From NCBI RefSeq assembly GCF_000143415.4, contig NW_003314306.1:1263318-1327317 (forward strand): 64,000 nucleotides of DNA, written 5' to 3'. The stretch's first letter is position 1. Every line of letters begins with the position of its first letter. Positions 32,438 through 43,690 of this stretch are shown piece by piece. Below the pieces are notes generated by a model, which made no database searches, was not told the origin of the DNA, and was given only the letters and a program-made list of their open reading frames with translations. The position numbers were made by a program, and so were the translations under genes. The stretch is from Selaginella moellendorffii. Its lineage: Eukaryota > Streptophyta > Lycopodiopsida > Selaginellales > Selaginellaceae.

Positions 32438-33745
32438 ATGACTCCATTCGCGGCGGGCAACAGCAGCTCTCGCGTGCCGCCGGGCTTTCGATTCCATCCC
32501 ACCGACGAGGAGCTGGTCGGCTACTACTTGCAGAAGAAGGTGGCCTCCAAGAAGATCGACTTGGACGTCATCCACGAGATCGATCTCTACAAACTCGAGC
32601 CCTGGGACTTGCACGGTAGTCTAGTCTCCTCCATTTCGACATGATTACACACCACTGACACCTCTTTCATTGTTCTTCGATTTTGGCAGAGAAGTGTAAG
32701 ATCGGATCAGCTGAACAAACCGAATGGTACTTTTTCAGTCACAAGGACAAGAAGTATCCCACGGGAACTCGCACCAACAGAGCCACCGCCGCGGGTTTTT
32801 GGAAGGCCACTGGGCGGGACAAAGCAATCCACGCCAAGTATAAGCTCATTGGGATGAGGAAGACGCTCGTTTTCTACAGAGGGAGAGCTCCAAACGGGCA
32901 GAAGACCGACTGGATCATGCACGAGTACAGGCTCGAGGAGGACATCAGCAGCAGTGGCAGCAACAACAATGTAAGATCCTCTCGTACTTGGCAGCTTTTT
33001 TCTTCTATAACCCTCTTATTTTTTTGGTTTTGGCTCTGAAATGCAGGATGATGGCTGGGTGGTTTGCCGGGTTTTCAAGAAGCGCAACAACAGCATCAAG
33101 GTGCTTGATCGGGATATAAGCTGCGGCTACGACATCGACCAGATCGCTCTGCTGCCGGAGCTGGAGCTACCCAACAAATTCGTGACAGACTTCGCCTATA
33201 ACAACAGCCACCTGATGCTGAATTGCAAGCAAGAGTTTGAGACCGACTTCGCGGCGGCGCTGCCGCACGACCCTTTCTCCCAGACTCTTCCGCAGCTGGA
33301 GAGCCCGCGAATGAGCAGCTTGGCGCCTTTCAAAGGACTCCCGGCGAGCTTCTCACTCCCAGCGGCGGCGCAGTTTGAGAGCTCCTTCGATCACTACCGG
33401 CTCTTTCAATCTCTTCAGCACCATCAGCCGCAGCAGCAGCGGCAGAACGAAAGCCAGCCACAACAACAACCAGTCACGGACTGGAGAATGGTGGACAAGT
33501 TCGCGGCGGCGCAGCTGAGCCACGAGCGAGACGATCAGCACAGCAGCAGCGGCGGCGGCGGCGGCGGTGGCAACCCATCAAAGGAGAGGTTTTTGGAAGC
33601 GATCACGCCCCCGCCGGGGCAGGAGGAGAGCAGCGATCACTCGGAGGACGTTGCGTTGCTTCTTCGGTTGAGCAAGCAGCATGATTACACCAACAACAAG
33701 TCAGCCAACGACGGGGACCTCTTGTGGAGCTTCCATGGGAGGTGA
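32438..33745 (+). CDS. NAC transcription factor, VND/NST/SMB-like clade
   Basis: Three exons fit in phase for 385 aa: 32438-32615, 32690-32970 and 33047-33745, with introns at the usual NAC positions. The N-terminal NAC domain holds subdomain A ([19 protein letters not shown]), B ([19 protein letters not shown]), C ([20 protein letters not shown]), D ([32 protein letters not shown]) and E ([11 protein letters not shown]). The A/B wording ([19 protein letters not shown]) is typical of the clade that controls xylem vessel and root-cap differentiation. The C-terminal half is Gln/Ser/Gly-rich, as expected of an activation domain. Clade placement is from memory and needs a tree. Confidence 0.92.
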
Positions 33746-34693
33746 AATCTATGAGTGACTTTGAATGCACTCGTTTACAGTACACACACAAAGGCGGGGG
33801 CAAATCACATCACCAAGGAGGAGCCAAAGAGAAAGAAATAATCCATCCGAGGACCCGGGGGCTGGATTGAGTTGGGCGTCACGTCTCGCCCAGCTAAAAC
33901 TCTGGTGGGATCGGATCATCCATTCTTCTTCTAGGTACTCTATATTTTTTTTTTCCATTTACTTCTAAGGATCAGGGAGCTTGCTGCTGCTACAATTTAA
34001 CACTGGTGGGAGTGTGGCCATCGTCCTCAAGAACAGGTACACAGTCACCACCAGGGAAACTATATGGACGAAATAGTTATTTCGTTTGCTACTGATTTGT
34101 TCCAGTGCTCTATATAGTACTGATTCATTGGCTTTGGGTTGGCTCCACAAAAGTGGAGGTTGGAGCTCTATAGTAAAAACTCTCAAGATGGCCAGTTTCA
34201 TCATATATATAAGAGAGGTGAAATGTATACAAGCTTCTATTGAATGATTTCTTCCATGCTGCTGGTGCTGCTTGGGTCTGCAGCATGGAAGAAATCAAGC
34301 TTGATATTATAAATATTAGGCTTGATCTTATAAACAAGGAGATTTTCCTATGGATAAACTATAGTGTAGCACTTGATATGTGATTTACAGGTTGGTGTGT
34401 TTGGAGATCTCCACAGGCAAAAGAGGAAAAGCGCTTGCAATCGTCATGCTCCGAAAGTCCAACATTTGGAAGGGTGGTCACTGGTCCATCACTGACTATA
34501 ATACTACTTTAGAAGAATAGTGAAAAGAGAAAAGAGTAAAATGTGCGAGGCTGTTGCCAGTGAAGTCCTTGTTCCGAGGGTTTTACAAAGAAAAACTAAG
34601 TGAAGGATTTTTCAAATCCCAGAATAAAGAAAATATTCCCCAAAGTACCAAGAAGTCCGACGTTCAAGTCCTGTCCCCCGCGCTTTTAATTCT
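33746..34693. other. spacer between NAC and YlmG genes
   Basis: Contains the likely NAC 3' UTR and a hairpin listed separately. Short minus-strand open frames carry no recognisable domain. I see no gene. Confidence 0.45.
34245..34297. repeat. 18-bp perfect inverted repeat (short hairpin)
   Basis: The arms TGATTTCTTCCATGCTGC (34,245-34,262) and GCAGCATGGAAGAAATCA (34,280-34,297) pair perfectly across a 17-nt loop. The stem is shorter than most plant miRNA precursors and has no recognised miRNA sequence. It could be a small foldback or a transcript-end hairpin. Confidence 0.85.
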
Positions 34694-35215
34694 ATGGCTT
34701 CTGTGCTGCTGTCGGTGGTGGCACTGCTTCCCTCGCAACGAAGAACACGCCACCCATGCCGCAATTCCACCAAAATCCCCGTAAGTCGGATAGAAATCGC
34801 CAGGAGCGGCAGCAGCAAGGGAATTGGATCGATTCTCCCGGCAGCGGTGGCAGCGACGACTACATTCTTGTGGGCGAATCTGGATGTGGCGGCGGCGGCG
34901 GCGAGCCCCGACTTGGTGGATCCGGGCGTGGCCAGATTGGCGATCAATGTCTTGGGACCGGCCATGGCGTCGTTTAACGTGCTCTTCATTGCCCGGATCG
35001 TCATGTCGTGGTACCCAAGGATCCCGGTGGACAAGCTGCCGTATGTGATCGCCTTCGCGCCCACCGAGCCCGTGCTGGCGCCCACGAGGAAGATCATACA
35101 GCCCATTGGCGGCGTGGATATGGCGCCCGTGGCCTGGTTTGCGCTCCTCAGCTTGCTCAATGAGGTCCTCCTTGGCCAACAAGGCCTCCTCGTCGTCCTC
35201 GCGGAGCAAAGATAG
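34694..35215 (+). CDS. YlmG/YGGT family protein, plastid (YLMG1-like)
   Basis: A single exon of 173 aa. The first 70 residues are Ser/Arg-rich, like a plastid leader. The YGGT domain follows, with two membrane helices: MASFNVLFIARIVMSWYPRIP, then PYVIAFAPTEPVLAPTRKIIQP, then VAWFALLSLLNEVLL. Plant YlmG1 proteins sit in thylakoids and affect nucleoid partitioning and thylakoid complexes. The SWYP and PTEPxLxPxRxxI motifs identify the family. No intron is evident. Confidence 0.92.
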   Translation: MASVLLSVVALLPSQRRTRHPCRNSTKIPVSRIEIARSGSSKGIGSILPAAVAATTTFLWANLDVAAAAASPDLVDPGVARLAINVLGPAMASFNVLFIARIVMSWYPRIPVDKLPYVIAFAPTEPVLAPTRKIIQPIGGVDMAPVAWFALLSLLNEVLLGQQGLLVVLAEQR

Positions 35216-35564
35216 ATAGATGGTGTTTAGAATATTCTAAAGGTTCCATGTAATGCCCATTCGCGGCATCTGGGGGAAGAGAGAAAAACTCGTTTCTCGC
35301 GTACCTTTCAGGAAGAACTGCCAAAGAAATCACTACTTGTGAGCTATTTCTCATGCATGTGTTTAAAGGAAGAGTAATAACATTTATTTTTCATCAAATA
35401 TTCACATAACCAGAATTAGAAAAATATTCCCAGTTGAGAATATTCTAGAGATTCTTTTCATGCATTTAAGAAGTTTAGATCCACATATTTAAAGAAAAAA
35501 AAATTCGAAGAATTCGAAGAATATCAGACACGAGTATAGATAGGAGGTTAACGTAACTGTATAT
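35216..35564. other. AT-rich spacer between convergent YlmG and peroxidase genes
   Basis: About 350 bp between the two stop codons, AT-rich in its second half, presumably the two 3' UTRs. No further feature was seen. Confidence 0.5.
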
Positions 35565-36702
35565 TTAATTGAAAGCTCTACACCTTCTCCTAACCTCTCC
35601 CTGGTTTCCAGTCTTGGTATGTACAACGCTGAGCTTGAGAAACGAGTCCGCCCACGACCCAAAAAACTCTCGGCTGTCGCCCGACAACGAGTTCACCGCC
35701 TGCCTGCTTCTCCGGTCCGTGAAGAGAACTTGGTCGGATCCAAACAGCCCTTTCCCGTTCTGGAGATTCCTGTAGTACGCGTTGTCGAAGGCGTTTGGGG
35801 TGGTGGGATCGATCGCTACCGCGACTCTGGGATTCGGCCTCTCAGGACACGCCTGGAGCAGCTGCCTTGCGAATCCGGGGTCGAGTGTCGAGTCCACTTT
35901 GACGCTGCCATTGCTGCTGAAGTGGAAGCGCTCGTTGAATGCAAAACAGTGTGCCAGGCCGACGGTGTGCGCTCCTGGAAAATCCATCCACTTGAGAACA
36001 AGGCTTCGAGAACTTCTTTATACCTGAGAGAACGATGAGGTCCTTTTGAGACAATCCTTTCGAGTTGAAGACTTTGGTGAGCTGGTCCAAGGTAAGTGTA
36101 GTGTCCGGTATGTTTCCACGCACATTGGAAACCTTAGAAATCAACCCGTCTCTTCGGCCCATAGGTATTTGTACCTGTGGTCCACCCATCTACAATTTGG
36201 AAACAGAAAACGAAGTGAGATAGAAAACGCAAATTTTACGTTTCGACTTACCATGATTACCGCCTCCCGAGCAGCCAAGGCCACAATATCCGCGCACGAA
36301 ACAACTCCAGGGCAGAAGAACTCCAGCGCGGATTTTGCAGAATCGATGGCCGCATAACCATCAGCAGTTTTGTTGGATTCGTCCTCCTTTTCAGCCGTAT
36401 GATTCGCAGTAGAGTCGATCAAAATGGAACCATCACATCCCTGACGAACAAAAAACCATGACAATTTGGACTGCTTTGCGAGTTTGTACCTCAATGAAGC
36501 AATCGTGGAACATGAGCCGGAGAAGTTTTGGTGGCAGCGTAGAATCAAAGAATGTGGCACTCCTGATTGCGTTTGCGACTACTGCTTCGACCCTGGGACA
36601 ACTGTTGGCGTAGAAATCAAATGCCAGCTGACCGCAAACCGATCCAAGCGCTAAGCACACTAAAACCAGCCGCTGCTTCCAATGCCGCACAGAGGTTCCC
36701 AT
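35565..36702 (-). CDS. class III secretory peroxidase
   Basis: Four exons fit in phase for 325 aa: 36702-36490, 36440-36252, 36189-36024 and 35974-35565, the classic class III layout. The N-terminal signal peptide ([13 protein letters not shown]) ends before [12 protein letters not shown]. The distal haem site has Arg and His in [17 protein letters not shown]. Calcium and disulphide residues are present ([19 protein letters not shown]). The proximal haem His lies in [12 protein letters not shown], and NAFDNAYY and GLFGSDQVL follow. It is secreted to the wall, where such enzymes oxidise phenolics with H2O2. All catalytic residues are intact. Eight Cys positions look complete (final pair including RRRCRAFN). 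Substrate cannot be told. Confidence 0.95.
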
Positions 36703-37544
36703 TCGCGAGAGAGAGCAGCACTACCACCGACAATGTAGATGAGCTCGTACCTACACGAACCCATCAATGCAATGTCCAAAGCGCAAAACAAAAAGAAAAA
36801 AAGAAGACAGTACGCACCTTTTTCCGGGGGCTAAGAACTCGTGGAAAAGAGGAAAGGCGAGAGCGGGTACACGAGACAGAACACCCTCGGTGCCTCCTCT
36901 CCTCGCTATCCCTTCCTCGGAATCGCCGCTAGATAGACTGGCACAGCAGAGGTATAAGTTACCATTTCAAAGAGAAAGCAAAGAAAAGAGCCTTTTTCGC
37001 TGTTGTTGCTGTTGCCATGCCAGGCTTTGTCGCGAGACGGGAGCGAGAACGCTCTCCTCTCCTCCTTAACTGACCGATAAAACCAAGAAGTGAAGTAGAT
37101 CAGTGCGAGCGAGACGCCGCGAGGACTCCAAAGAAGCATCAAATGCCAAATAACCATAGCTTCGGTTTTCAAAAAACTTTGTTTCAGTGGGCATGCTATG
37201 CATATGGTCAGTAATGAGGGGTGGCAGAGGCCAAAATAAATGCCTGCAACTGCGACAGCTAGGCAAAGGTGGAGAGGAAAAACTGCCGAAGTGAAGTGCA
37301 TAAGATACTGGATGGTTAAGATACAAAAAAGCTCCTGGAAAAGTCAAACACCCATGCAGAGAGCAACACAGACGCAAATGCCACGAAACAAACAAAGAGT
37401 GTGGTAGTGGAAGGAAAAGAAAAAGAATGGAGCTCGAGCAACACGGGGTTCTAGCCTGATTGCCCAACTTACGAGTGCTACACTATTAACAAAACCTGGA
37501 AAACAAAACTTTCGGCGTCGCAGCCGCGTTGTTCGTCAAAAGAA
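36703..37544. other. spacer between peroxidase and TIM10 genes
   Basis: The peroxidase 5' flank and probable TIM10 3' UTR. Overlapping short frames on both strands show no domain or splice-supported model. Confidence 0.45.
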
Positions 37545-38047
37545 TCACATTGGAGGCCTTGAAGAGCCGAGAAGCTGGCCGATAATCGTCGTCACCTGCA
37601 AAGCAAAACTCTGTCGCTACGGAAAAGGAGAGGAAAAAAAAGAGAAGAAAACAAACCTGCCAGTACTTGGCAGTGCACCGATCAATGCAACTATTCTCGC
37701 CCATATTCAATTCCGACTCCTTGAAGCTACATTCGCAGAAAAGGAAGAGAAGAAATCAGTGAAAATGTACGATGGAGAAGGAAAAAAAAGACTTGCCTGC
37801 TTCCAATACATTTGTTGAAGCACGAAAGCGTCATTCTACCATTCACAAAAGGCTCAGTGACACAGGAAGAAGGGAATTTCCTCTTTGCTTTCTTACTTGT
37901 TGAACAGATCCACTCTCGACTCCAGTTCCTGCTGCGCCATATTGAACATCTGCGGCAATACGATCGTCCAGCGATCCAGCGGAAGAATCGATCGCTTACC
38001 ATCTCCTTCTCCGCGACGGTGGGATTCACTCCAGCCGCGTTGCTCAT
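37545..38047 (-). CDS. small Tim chaperone TIM10
   Basis: A mitochondrial intermembrane-space chaperone that with Tim9 escorts hydrophobic precursors to TIM22. Five small exons fit in phase for 86 aa: 38047-38000, 37949-37897, 37835-37797, 37726-37657 and 37595-37545. Both twin CX3C motifs are present: CFNKC and CIDRC. The stretch ESELNMGENSCIDRC and the ending KYWQ...GQLLGSSRPPM match plant TIM10. Intron 3 begins with GC (AG|GCAAGT), and intron 1 is only 50 nt. No targeting leader, as expected for Mia40-imported proteins. Confidence 0.93.
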
Positions 38048-38690
38048 CCTCTCCGCCCTGCCCTAGCTCAACAGGTATAAACCCTAAAGTTAAATTTTAT
38101 TTCTAGCGAATCTCTACCGAATCTCTCACAACCACATGAAAATTATTCCCCCACCAAAAGCCATGTGGTCTCTGATCGATTTGATCGACAAAAAAGGCCA
38201 GTGTCCTTTCTTGTACAAAGTCAGCTTTAGCGCAAGTAAGTTTTTCTCTTACGTCAAATCTTCGAGCATTCGAGCGAGCAAAATCTTCGACTACTGGACT
38301 TTCATTACGATCAAGCCAAGTCTCCGCTTACTTTTTGCTTTCGATCGATCTATCAAGGCTGCTGAAAAGGCCCCAAGTTGTTCGTTCTTTACAGAGCTAG
38401 TCTAGAACACAATCAAAGATCTGCGAAGAACACGCACAGAGAAAAGGGAAGAACAATGCCCCGCAAAGGAATTCTTAGCTGCTAAATGCTCCTGCCCTCG
38501 ATCTCTGTCTATCTGATCACTCACGAACTATAGCGAAAAGAACAAGGAAGAAGAAGAAGAAGAAAAAGAAAAATCCCTGGTACCTGGTCTGATCGGTATA
38601 GAGTTTTACAGACTGACCTCTCCAGCATCATCGTGTTCTTGCCAGCAGTCGATCTCCACAGCCTGTGTGCCACTGCTCGCTCGTCTCGTC
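38048..38690. other. spacer between TIM10 and the small minus-strand gene
   Basis: Includes TAAACCCTAAA (telo-box) near 38,083-38,093, in the likely TIM10 promoter just upstream of its start. Nothing else was recognised. Confidence 0.45.
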
Positions 38691-39071
38691 TCAAGCAGCT
38701 CCACTGAGATTCATGCACAGCTGCCGGCTCATCTCCTCGAAATTCCAGTCCCGGAACAAATCCCTCCGCACGGCATGGCATCTCGTCAATCTCGGGCTAC
38801 TGGGCGCTTCCACCAAGTTCGCTGCTGCCGCGGCGACGACGATGGTGGAAGAGGAGCCGGGCACTGGAGCAACCTGCTGCTGCGATCTCGTCCGCGATCC
38901 AAGCTCCGACTCCGACATGGAGGACACGGTGGGCTCGATCTGAGCGGCATTGGGGAGCTTCCTCGTCCAGCAGCCCAAGCCCAGGCATCGCCCACCATTG
39001 TCGGAGTAGCTCCGCAGCGTTCGCTCCGGGGAGCTGTCCAGGACATGGCATGCGAGGCACGCTAAGCTCAT
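38691..39071 (-). CDS. small conserved plant protein of unknown function
   Basis: A single-exon frame of 126 aa. The start MSLACLACHVLDSS, the FRSYS-like element LRSYSDNGGRC and the basic/aromatic end RCHAVRRDLFRDWNFEEMSR match a family of short plant proteins I recall only as uncharacterised. There is no signal peptide or membrane segment. Cys residues near the N-terminus (CLACH) could bind metal or be lipid-modified, but that is a guess. The middle is Ser/Ala-rich. A spliced 5' leader further upstream is possible. Confidence 0.7.
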   Translation of the reverse strand: MSLACLACHVLDSSPERTLRSYSDNGGRCLGLGCWTRKLPNAAQIEPTVSSMSESELGSRTRSQQQVAPVPGSSSTIVVAAAAANLVEAPSSPRLTRCHAVRRDLFRDWNFEEMSRQLCMNLSGAA

Positions 39072-39770
39072 TGCTTCGCCCCCACCTGCGAGATCGAAAG
39101 AAATCCCCTCCTTTTAGCATCAAAGATCCAGAAATGTACGGTCATCAAGAACACTGCCGCGAGATCGAAATGGAAGTGCCTAGACGATGCATTCCTAGCC
39201 GGGATCTCTCTCGACACACCGAAATTTCGCTAGAAAAGCACTTCCTATGGTAGAATCGAGAGAAATTTCGCTTACCAGTGCTGCCAGGATCTCGATTCCT
39301 GCGCCGGAGAGCTCGAATTCGACCCTGCTGCCTGGAAACTAGCCTAGCGCCACGGGAATCTCGATCTTGCCGCTGTCCGCAGTGGCTGCGTCGCGCGCGC
39401 TCTTGGCCGCAAGAACAAACCCTCGCAAGAAACCAAAGCGATAGGAACAACAATGCAAGCCAAAAAGGAAAGCGGGAATATTCACTCCCGGCTTAAAGAT
39501 GGTTTAATTTAAGCGAGTCCTCCGCCAAATGTGGGCATATCCGGTGGAATATCCGGCGCTTTTAAATTCAACCATTGACACCTTGGCGCCAGTAAAGCCT
39601 CGCGCGTCAAAGTCTTTTCGGGATTCTCTCGCGGATCGATTCAATCGATTCGAGTCTTTGGAAGAAGACGTGAGCGATCGAGAAATCTCGCGCAGAGATA
39701 ACGGTGTTTCAAAAGGTCGCCCTCGCTCGGTCGCGATGGAGCGATGATGATGATCTTCTCGTCGTCCACA
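39072..39770. other. spacer: leader of the small gene and 3' end of NOM1
   Basis: About 700 bp between the start of the 126-aa gene and the NOM1 stop codon. The open frames are overlapping and patternless. No separate gene seen. Confidence 0.45.
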
Positions 39771-42230
39771 TCAAATGGTCGTGGCGGACGACAAAGCTTT
39801 CCTGGCGATGAGACACTTTCGCTGTAGCAAAGCGCCACCCGTTGGCTTCACGTAGCGCCTCAAGAACACGGCAACGCCGGCCTGGAGCGCCGAGAGCTCG
39901 GGTGCGCGAGCGATGCGGGAGAATGCCGTGGAGACGAAGGTGTCGTCCTTGTCCGTGAGCAGTGCCTCGAAAAACGCACGGAAGTGGACCACCACCCGTG
40001 CTGTCATGGTCCGGGAATCGCCAAAGTCTACCGCTTTGAGTGCTGTCAAGGATAAGGCGGAGGATCCGACCAGGAAAGCGAGGAACTTGGCCAGATTGAT
40101 GCTGCGCCTTGCTTCCATGCTGGCCAGCTCTTTGAACTGATCCCAGACGCAATACTGCAAAGAAAAGGACTTTTAGCCTTTTTCCGCTTCGATTTTTTTC
40201 TACCTGTAAGGTGAATCTGTGGTTTTTGTCATGGTGACATAATTTGGAAGCCAGCAGTGCGTAATACTTGTTGAAAACTTTCTCTTGGAGGCAGCATTCG
40301 AGGATGACTCTCATGATTTCTCGGTCCTGTTAGGAAAACAAAAAACCAAGAGCCTTAATGAATTGATGAATCGACAAAGAGGTACCTGTTTCCCCATCAA
40401 GGTGAGCCTCAGTAGTTTCTCGAATGCGTCAATGTAGTCTTCGCTGCTCATGACAATCGAGAAGATAGCTCGTCTTGCGTCTGTGTTCATTCTTTGAGCA
40501 GCTGCTAGCTTAAGCATCTTTTCAGCTTCGACTACCCCAGAGTCAATCAGATCCACCACTTTTGGAACCTCGGCCTCGTCTGCTTCATTCGAGACTGTCC
40601 CGAGCCACCACTGACCTTTCTTTTGAGGATCGACTAGCTTCTTCCAGGGTAATGAACGCAGTTGCACGTCCTCGACTTTCAGCTACACTAACAAAGTTTA
40701 TGAGTGAAAACAAGTAAGGTGATACACACCTTTTGAAGCCACTTCTTCATCCTTGGATGCCGAGCTGGTTCATCTACTCTACGCTTATTGTTTTTAACTT
40801 CGCAAATCGCCTCGAGCATAAATTCCACCTGCAAGAGATCCGTGCGTGTCAAAACAGACACAAAACGTTTTGACAATTGCTTACTCGTTTGGGCATTTCT
40901 CCATTGGTCGTGGAACGCTTTAAATCCAACGTGCATTCTTGAACAGCAAGAATAAACTCTTTCATCGCTACTGGATCGCTGGTCCTAAGCGCCATTCCAC
41001 AACCTTCATACATGTTAATAAGAACTCATTTCCAGCCGCTCATTCTCTAGTGTTCTTACTTCGAATAATGTGCAAAATAGTGGCGACATCTATTTCCTGG
41101 AATCGTTTGCAGAGATGGTGCAAGAGATCGTACACCAGCTCGCTGTTTCATTCAAAAACAATTGTGTTAACCGAAAAAAATATATATTCACACAAGAGCA
41201 CCTTGTAATCAACCCCAGGCTGTAGAGCGAAGAAATAAGTAGCGTAAGGTTGCGAACAGCTAGACCATCCTTCTTTTCATATTGTCTCTGCAGAAAAAGG
41301 TACACATAAGAATCGAAAGAAGGCTCCAAGACGGGCACTAGTTTCACCTCAAAGCACGAAGCAACGCCCGCCATAAAATTAGCACCGAAATCCATCCCGA
41401 CGAGACAAGCGGTGCCAGAGATGCTCGCTGCAAAGACTGCTGCGTACCTTTAGCCATGAAAAAGTATAATATGTGAGGACAGAGAGAAGAGCATGAGAGA
41501 AACATTGTTGTACTCACTGCTCGTTACCGCGGGGACCACTGGAGCAAGACTCCAAAACATGGTCAGTGATCGTCTCGGTCATGAAGCTCCTGCTATGGAA
41601 CTGTCAAAAAATCACTCCTCCTCGTAGAAACAACAGGACTTTCAAGTGCTTTTTACCTGGAAGAACTCGGCAATCTCCGATGTTAGAGTCTCCACATTAT
41701 CTTCCGAGAGTCGATTTAAGAGACCTGGATGAATGAAGCAAAGAACTAAGCAAGAAAGAAAAAAGCTTTGCTCATGCGAACGTACCTTTGATTCTTCGTT
41801 TGACGCGAACTTCATCCTCGGAAGGATCCTTCTTTCGCTGGTGAGGAGGAACGTACTTAGCACTGGAGGCTTGCTCCGGCTCAGCCTCCAATTCATCGCC
41901 AGAACTAGATTGCTCACCGGACTCGCTTTCACCACTAGAACGATCACCGTCACCGCCATCGCCATCGGAATCCTCATCCTTGTCACTGGAGTGATCATTC
42001 TCCCCTTGCAAATCACCTGGATCAGAGCCTTGTTCATCAGAGGACAAGCCCTCGCTGCCGATTCCTGCCAGCAATCCCGCCAGTCCATCGCCGACATCGT
42101 CCAGCTTCCCACGCTTGAGCTTGAGCTGCTTCGCGAGGCGCCGCTGGAATGCGGCCTCGCCGGCGGCCGTGGACGCATCCTTGCCCAGCTCCATCTCCAG
42201 GTAGTCCTGGAATTTGCGCCTGCGCTTCAT
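39771..42230 (-). CDS. nucleolar MIF4G-domain protein NOM1 (Sgd1-like)
   Basis: Eleven exons fit in phase for 628 aa: 42230-41786, 41724-41657, 41600-41518, 41447-41348, 41287-41202, 41142-41060, 41003-40885, 40828-40730, 40682-40386, 40326-40204 and 40154-39771. The N-terminus starts MKRRRKFQDYLEMELG and leads into a Ser/Asp/Glu-rich tail, then KYVPPHQRKK. The MIF4G domain spans about residues 150-360 (LLNRLSEDNVETLTSEIAE, VRNLTLLISSLYSLGLI, ILHIIRSCGMALRTSDP). The MA3 domain follows, with ARRAIFSIVMSSEDYIDAFEKL and REIMRVILECCLQEKVFN, and ends in YCVWDQFKELASM. NOM1/Sgd1 acts in 18S rRNA processing in the nucleolus. It is shorter than animal NOM1. A telo-box (TAAACCCTAA) lies directly upstream at about 42,237. 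Confidence 0.9.
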
Positions 42231-42249
42231 CTCTCATAAACCCTAATAT

Positions 42250-42480
42250 TCTAGGTTTCCAATTGATCTTTAATGCATGCAAGTTTACGTATATTCCTCC
42301 CTCTGTTAAATAAACACAATCCCTTTAGCCGGACACTGAGCTTGTCATCAACCTTCCACACGCCATAGCCATCAAATCTGGACTTCCATAGCTCACGGTT
42401 ATACACCCAGCCGCTTGCAAAGTATCGCTGGCCATTGTACCCCCACAGCCTTTTCATGCACACTCCCGGGAGCAAATGTC
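42250..42480 (-). pseudogene. F-box/kelch-type fragment, second copy
   Basis: Minus-strand pieces RLWGYNGQRYFASGW and GYGVWKVDDKLSVRLKG resemble pieces at 24.3 kb and 43.3 kb (RLREHNGKRYFASG). It is short and has no flanking exons. Confidence 0.5.
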
Positions 42481-42534
42481 CACCTATTATAAGTCATATA
42501 GAATATCATAGAATATTCTTGGATATTTTACGTA

Positions 42535-43125
42535 TATTCCTTATACGAGAAGAATTGTGTTAAACCGAAGAAAAACGTGCACCTTGTAATTAACCCAGGC
42601 TGTAGAGAAGGTTGTGAACAGCTAGACCATCCTCTTTTCATATTGCCTCTGCAGAAAAACGTACACATAAGAACCAAAAGAAGCCTCCAGGAAATATTAT
42701 AGTTTTTCATGGATAAAGGTACGCAGCGAGCATCTCTGGCATCGCTTGTCTCGTCGGGATGCTAATCTTATGGCACGCGTTGCTTCGTGCTTTGGGGTGA
42801 AACAGGTGCCCATGAAGAACTCGGAGAAAGTTTCATTTTGATTTGCTTTTGATCACGTCCATATCACAGTGGAGAGAGAACTAAGCGAAGTTCAATTCTG
42901 AACGAAGCTATCTTTCCTTTTCTTTTTTCCTCTCTTCGCTTAGCTCTTTGCGTCATTAATCTCTCTTGAATCGCTCGGAAGATAATGCGGAGACTCCCAG
43001 TTCTTTGCAAATTACCTCCTTGTTCATCAAGCCCTCGCTGCCGATTCGTGCCAGCAATCCCGCCAGTCCATCGCCGACATTGTCCAGCTTCCCACGCTTG
43101 AGCTTGAGCCCGCTGATTAGTGAGA
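42535..43125. pseudogene. shuffled NOM1 exon copies
   Basis: Three pieces of the adjacent NOM1 gene recur out of order. 42,551-42,700 copies exon 5 and flanks (41,161-41,325) in the same orientation. 42,720-42,815 copies exon 4 (41,340-41,450) in the opposite orientation. 43,020-43,110 copies part of exon 1 (about 42,030-42,125) in the same orientation. Deletions break the coding frames. This is a rearranged partial duplication, not an active gene. Confidence 0.8.
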
Positions 43126-43139
43126 GTCTCCTTAAAGTC

Positions 43140-43690
43140 AATCAGCTAAGTGTGGGAGATATAAACCACTGCCGCTGCAAATTCATCCCCAGCGCCCTGT
43201 GCTCAAGTCGTAAATCAACACCTTCGTTTCCAAAAAGATGACGAGATTGCCCTCTATGTGGATGAACAACATTGTCATCAACCTTCCACACGCCATAACC
43301 CGGTAGCCTCCTGCATACAGCCGCTTGCAAAGTATCGCTTGCCATTGTGCTCCCGCAGCCTCGTGGTGCACAGTCCTGGGAGTGGTAAAACGCAGCGCAG
43401 GAAATCTCCAACTTGTTCAGTCTTGTCCTCCAGGCCCGTTGTAATCCTCAGGTTGCGCACGACTTTCCCGGTGCTCCACCTGGCGCGGCCAAAGTCGTAG
43501 AAGAAGTCGTCCATGTCTGGGAATACAGCACGGGGTGCCATGCCCCCGTCGTATCGGGCCACTGGCGTTGCATCTATGACTCGGCAACACGTTCGTGGTC
43601 TTCTCTCCCCAAGCTCTACGTCAAGATGAAGGAGCAGCGGAGTGTGGTACAGGCCGACTTTGAAGCCATTCTTGTTGACAAACAAGAAAA
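43140..43690 (-). pseudogene. F-box/kelch-type fragment, third copy
   Basis: Open pieces include VVRNLRITTGLEDKTEQVGDF, RLREHNGKRYFASGCMQEATG and GNLVIFLETKVLIYDLSTGRWG. They are split between frames and related to the 24.1-24.9 kb copy. The last piece resembles a kelch repeat strand. Frameshifts and the missing N-terminus mark it as decayed. Confidence 0.5.

Noticed and set aside
34245-34297. Known plant miRNA precursor
   Set aside because: The stem is only 18 bp and neither arm matches a miRNA I recognise; kept as a hairpin only.
39709-40314. 201-codon minus frame with Arg/Ser-rich sequence in the NOM1 3' end
   Set aside because: It overlaps NOM1 exons 10-11 in another frame; the NOM1 frame carries the MA3 domain and in-phase introns.
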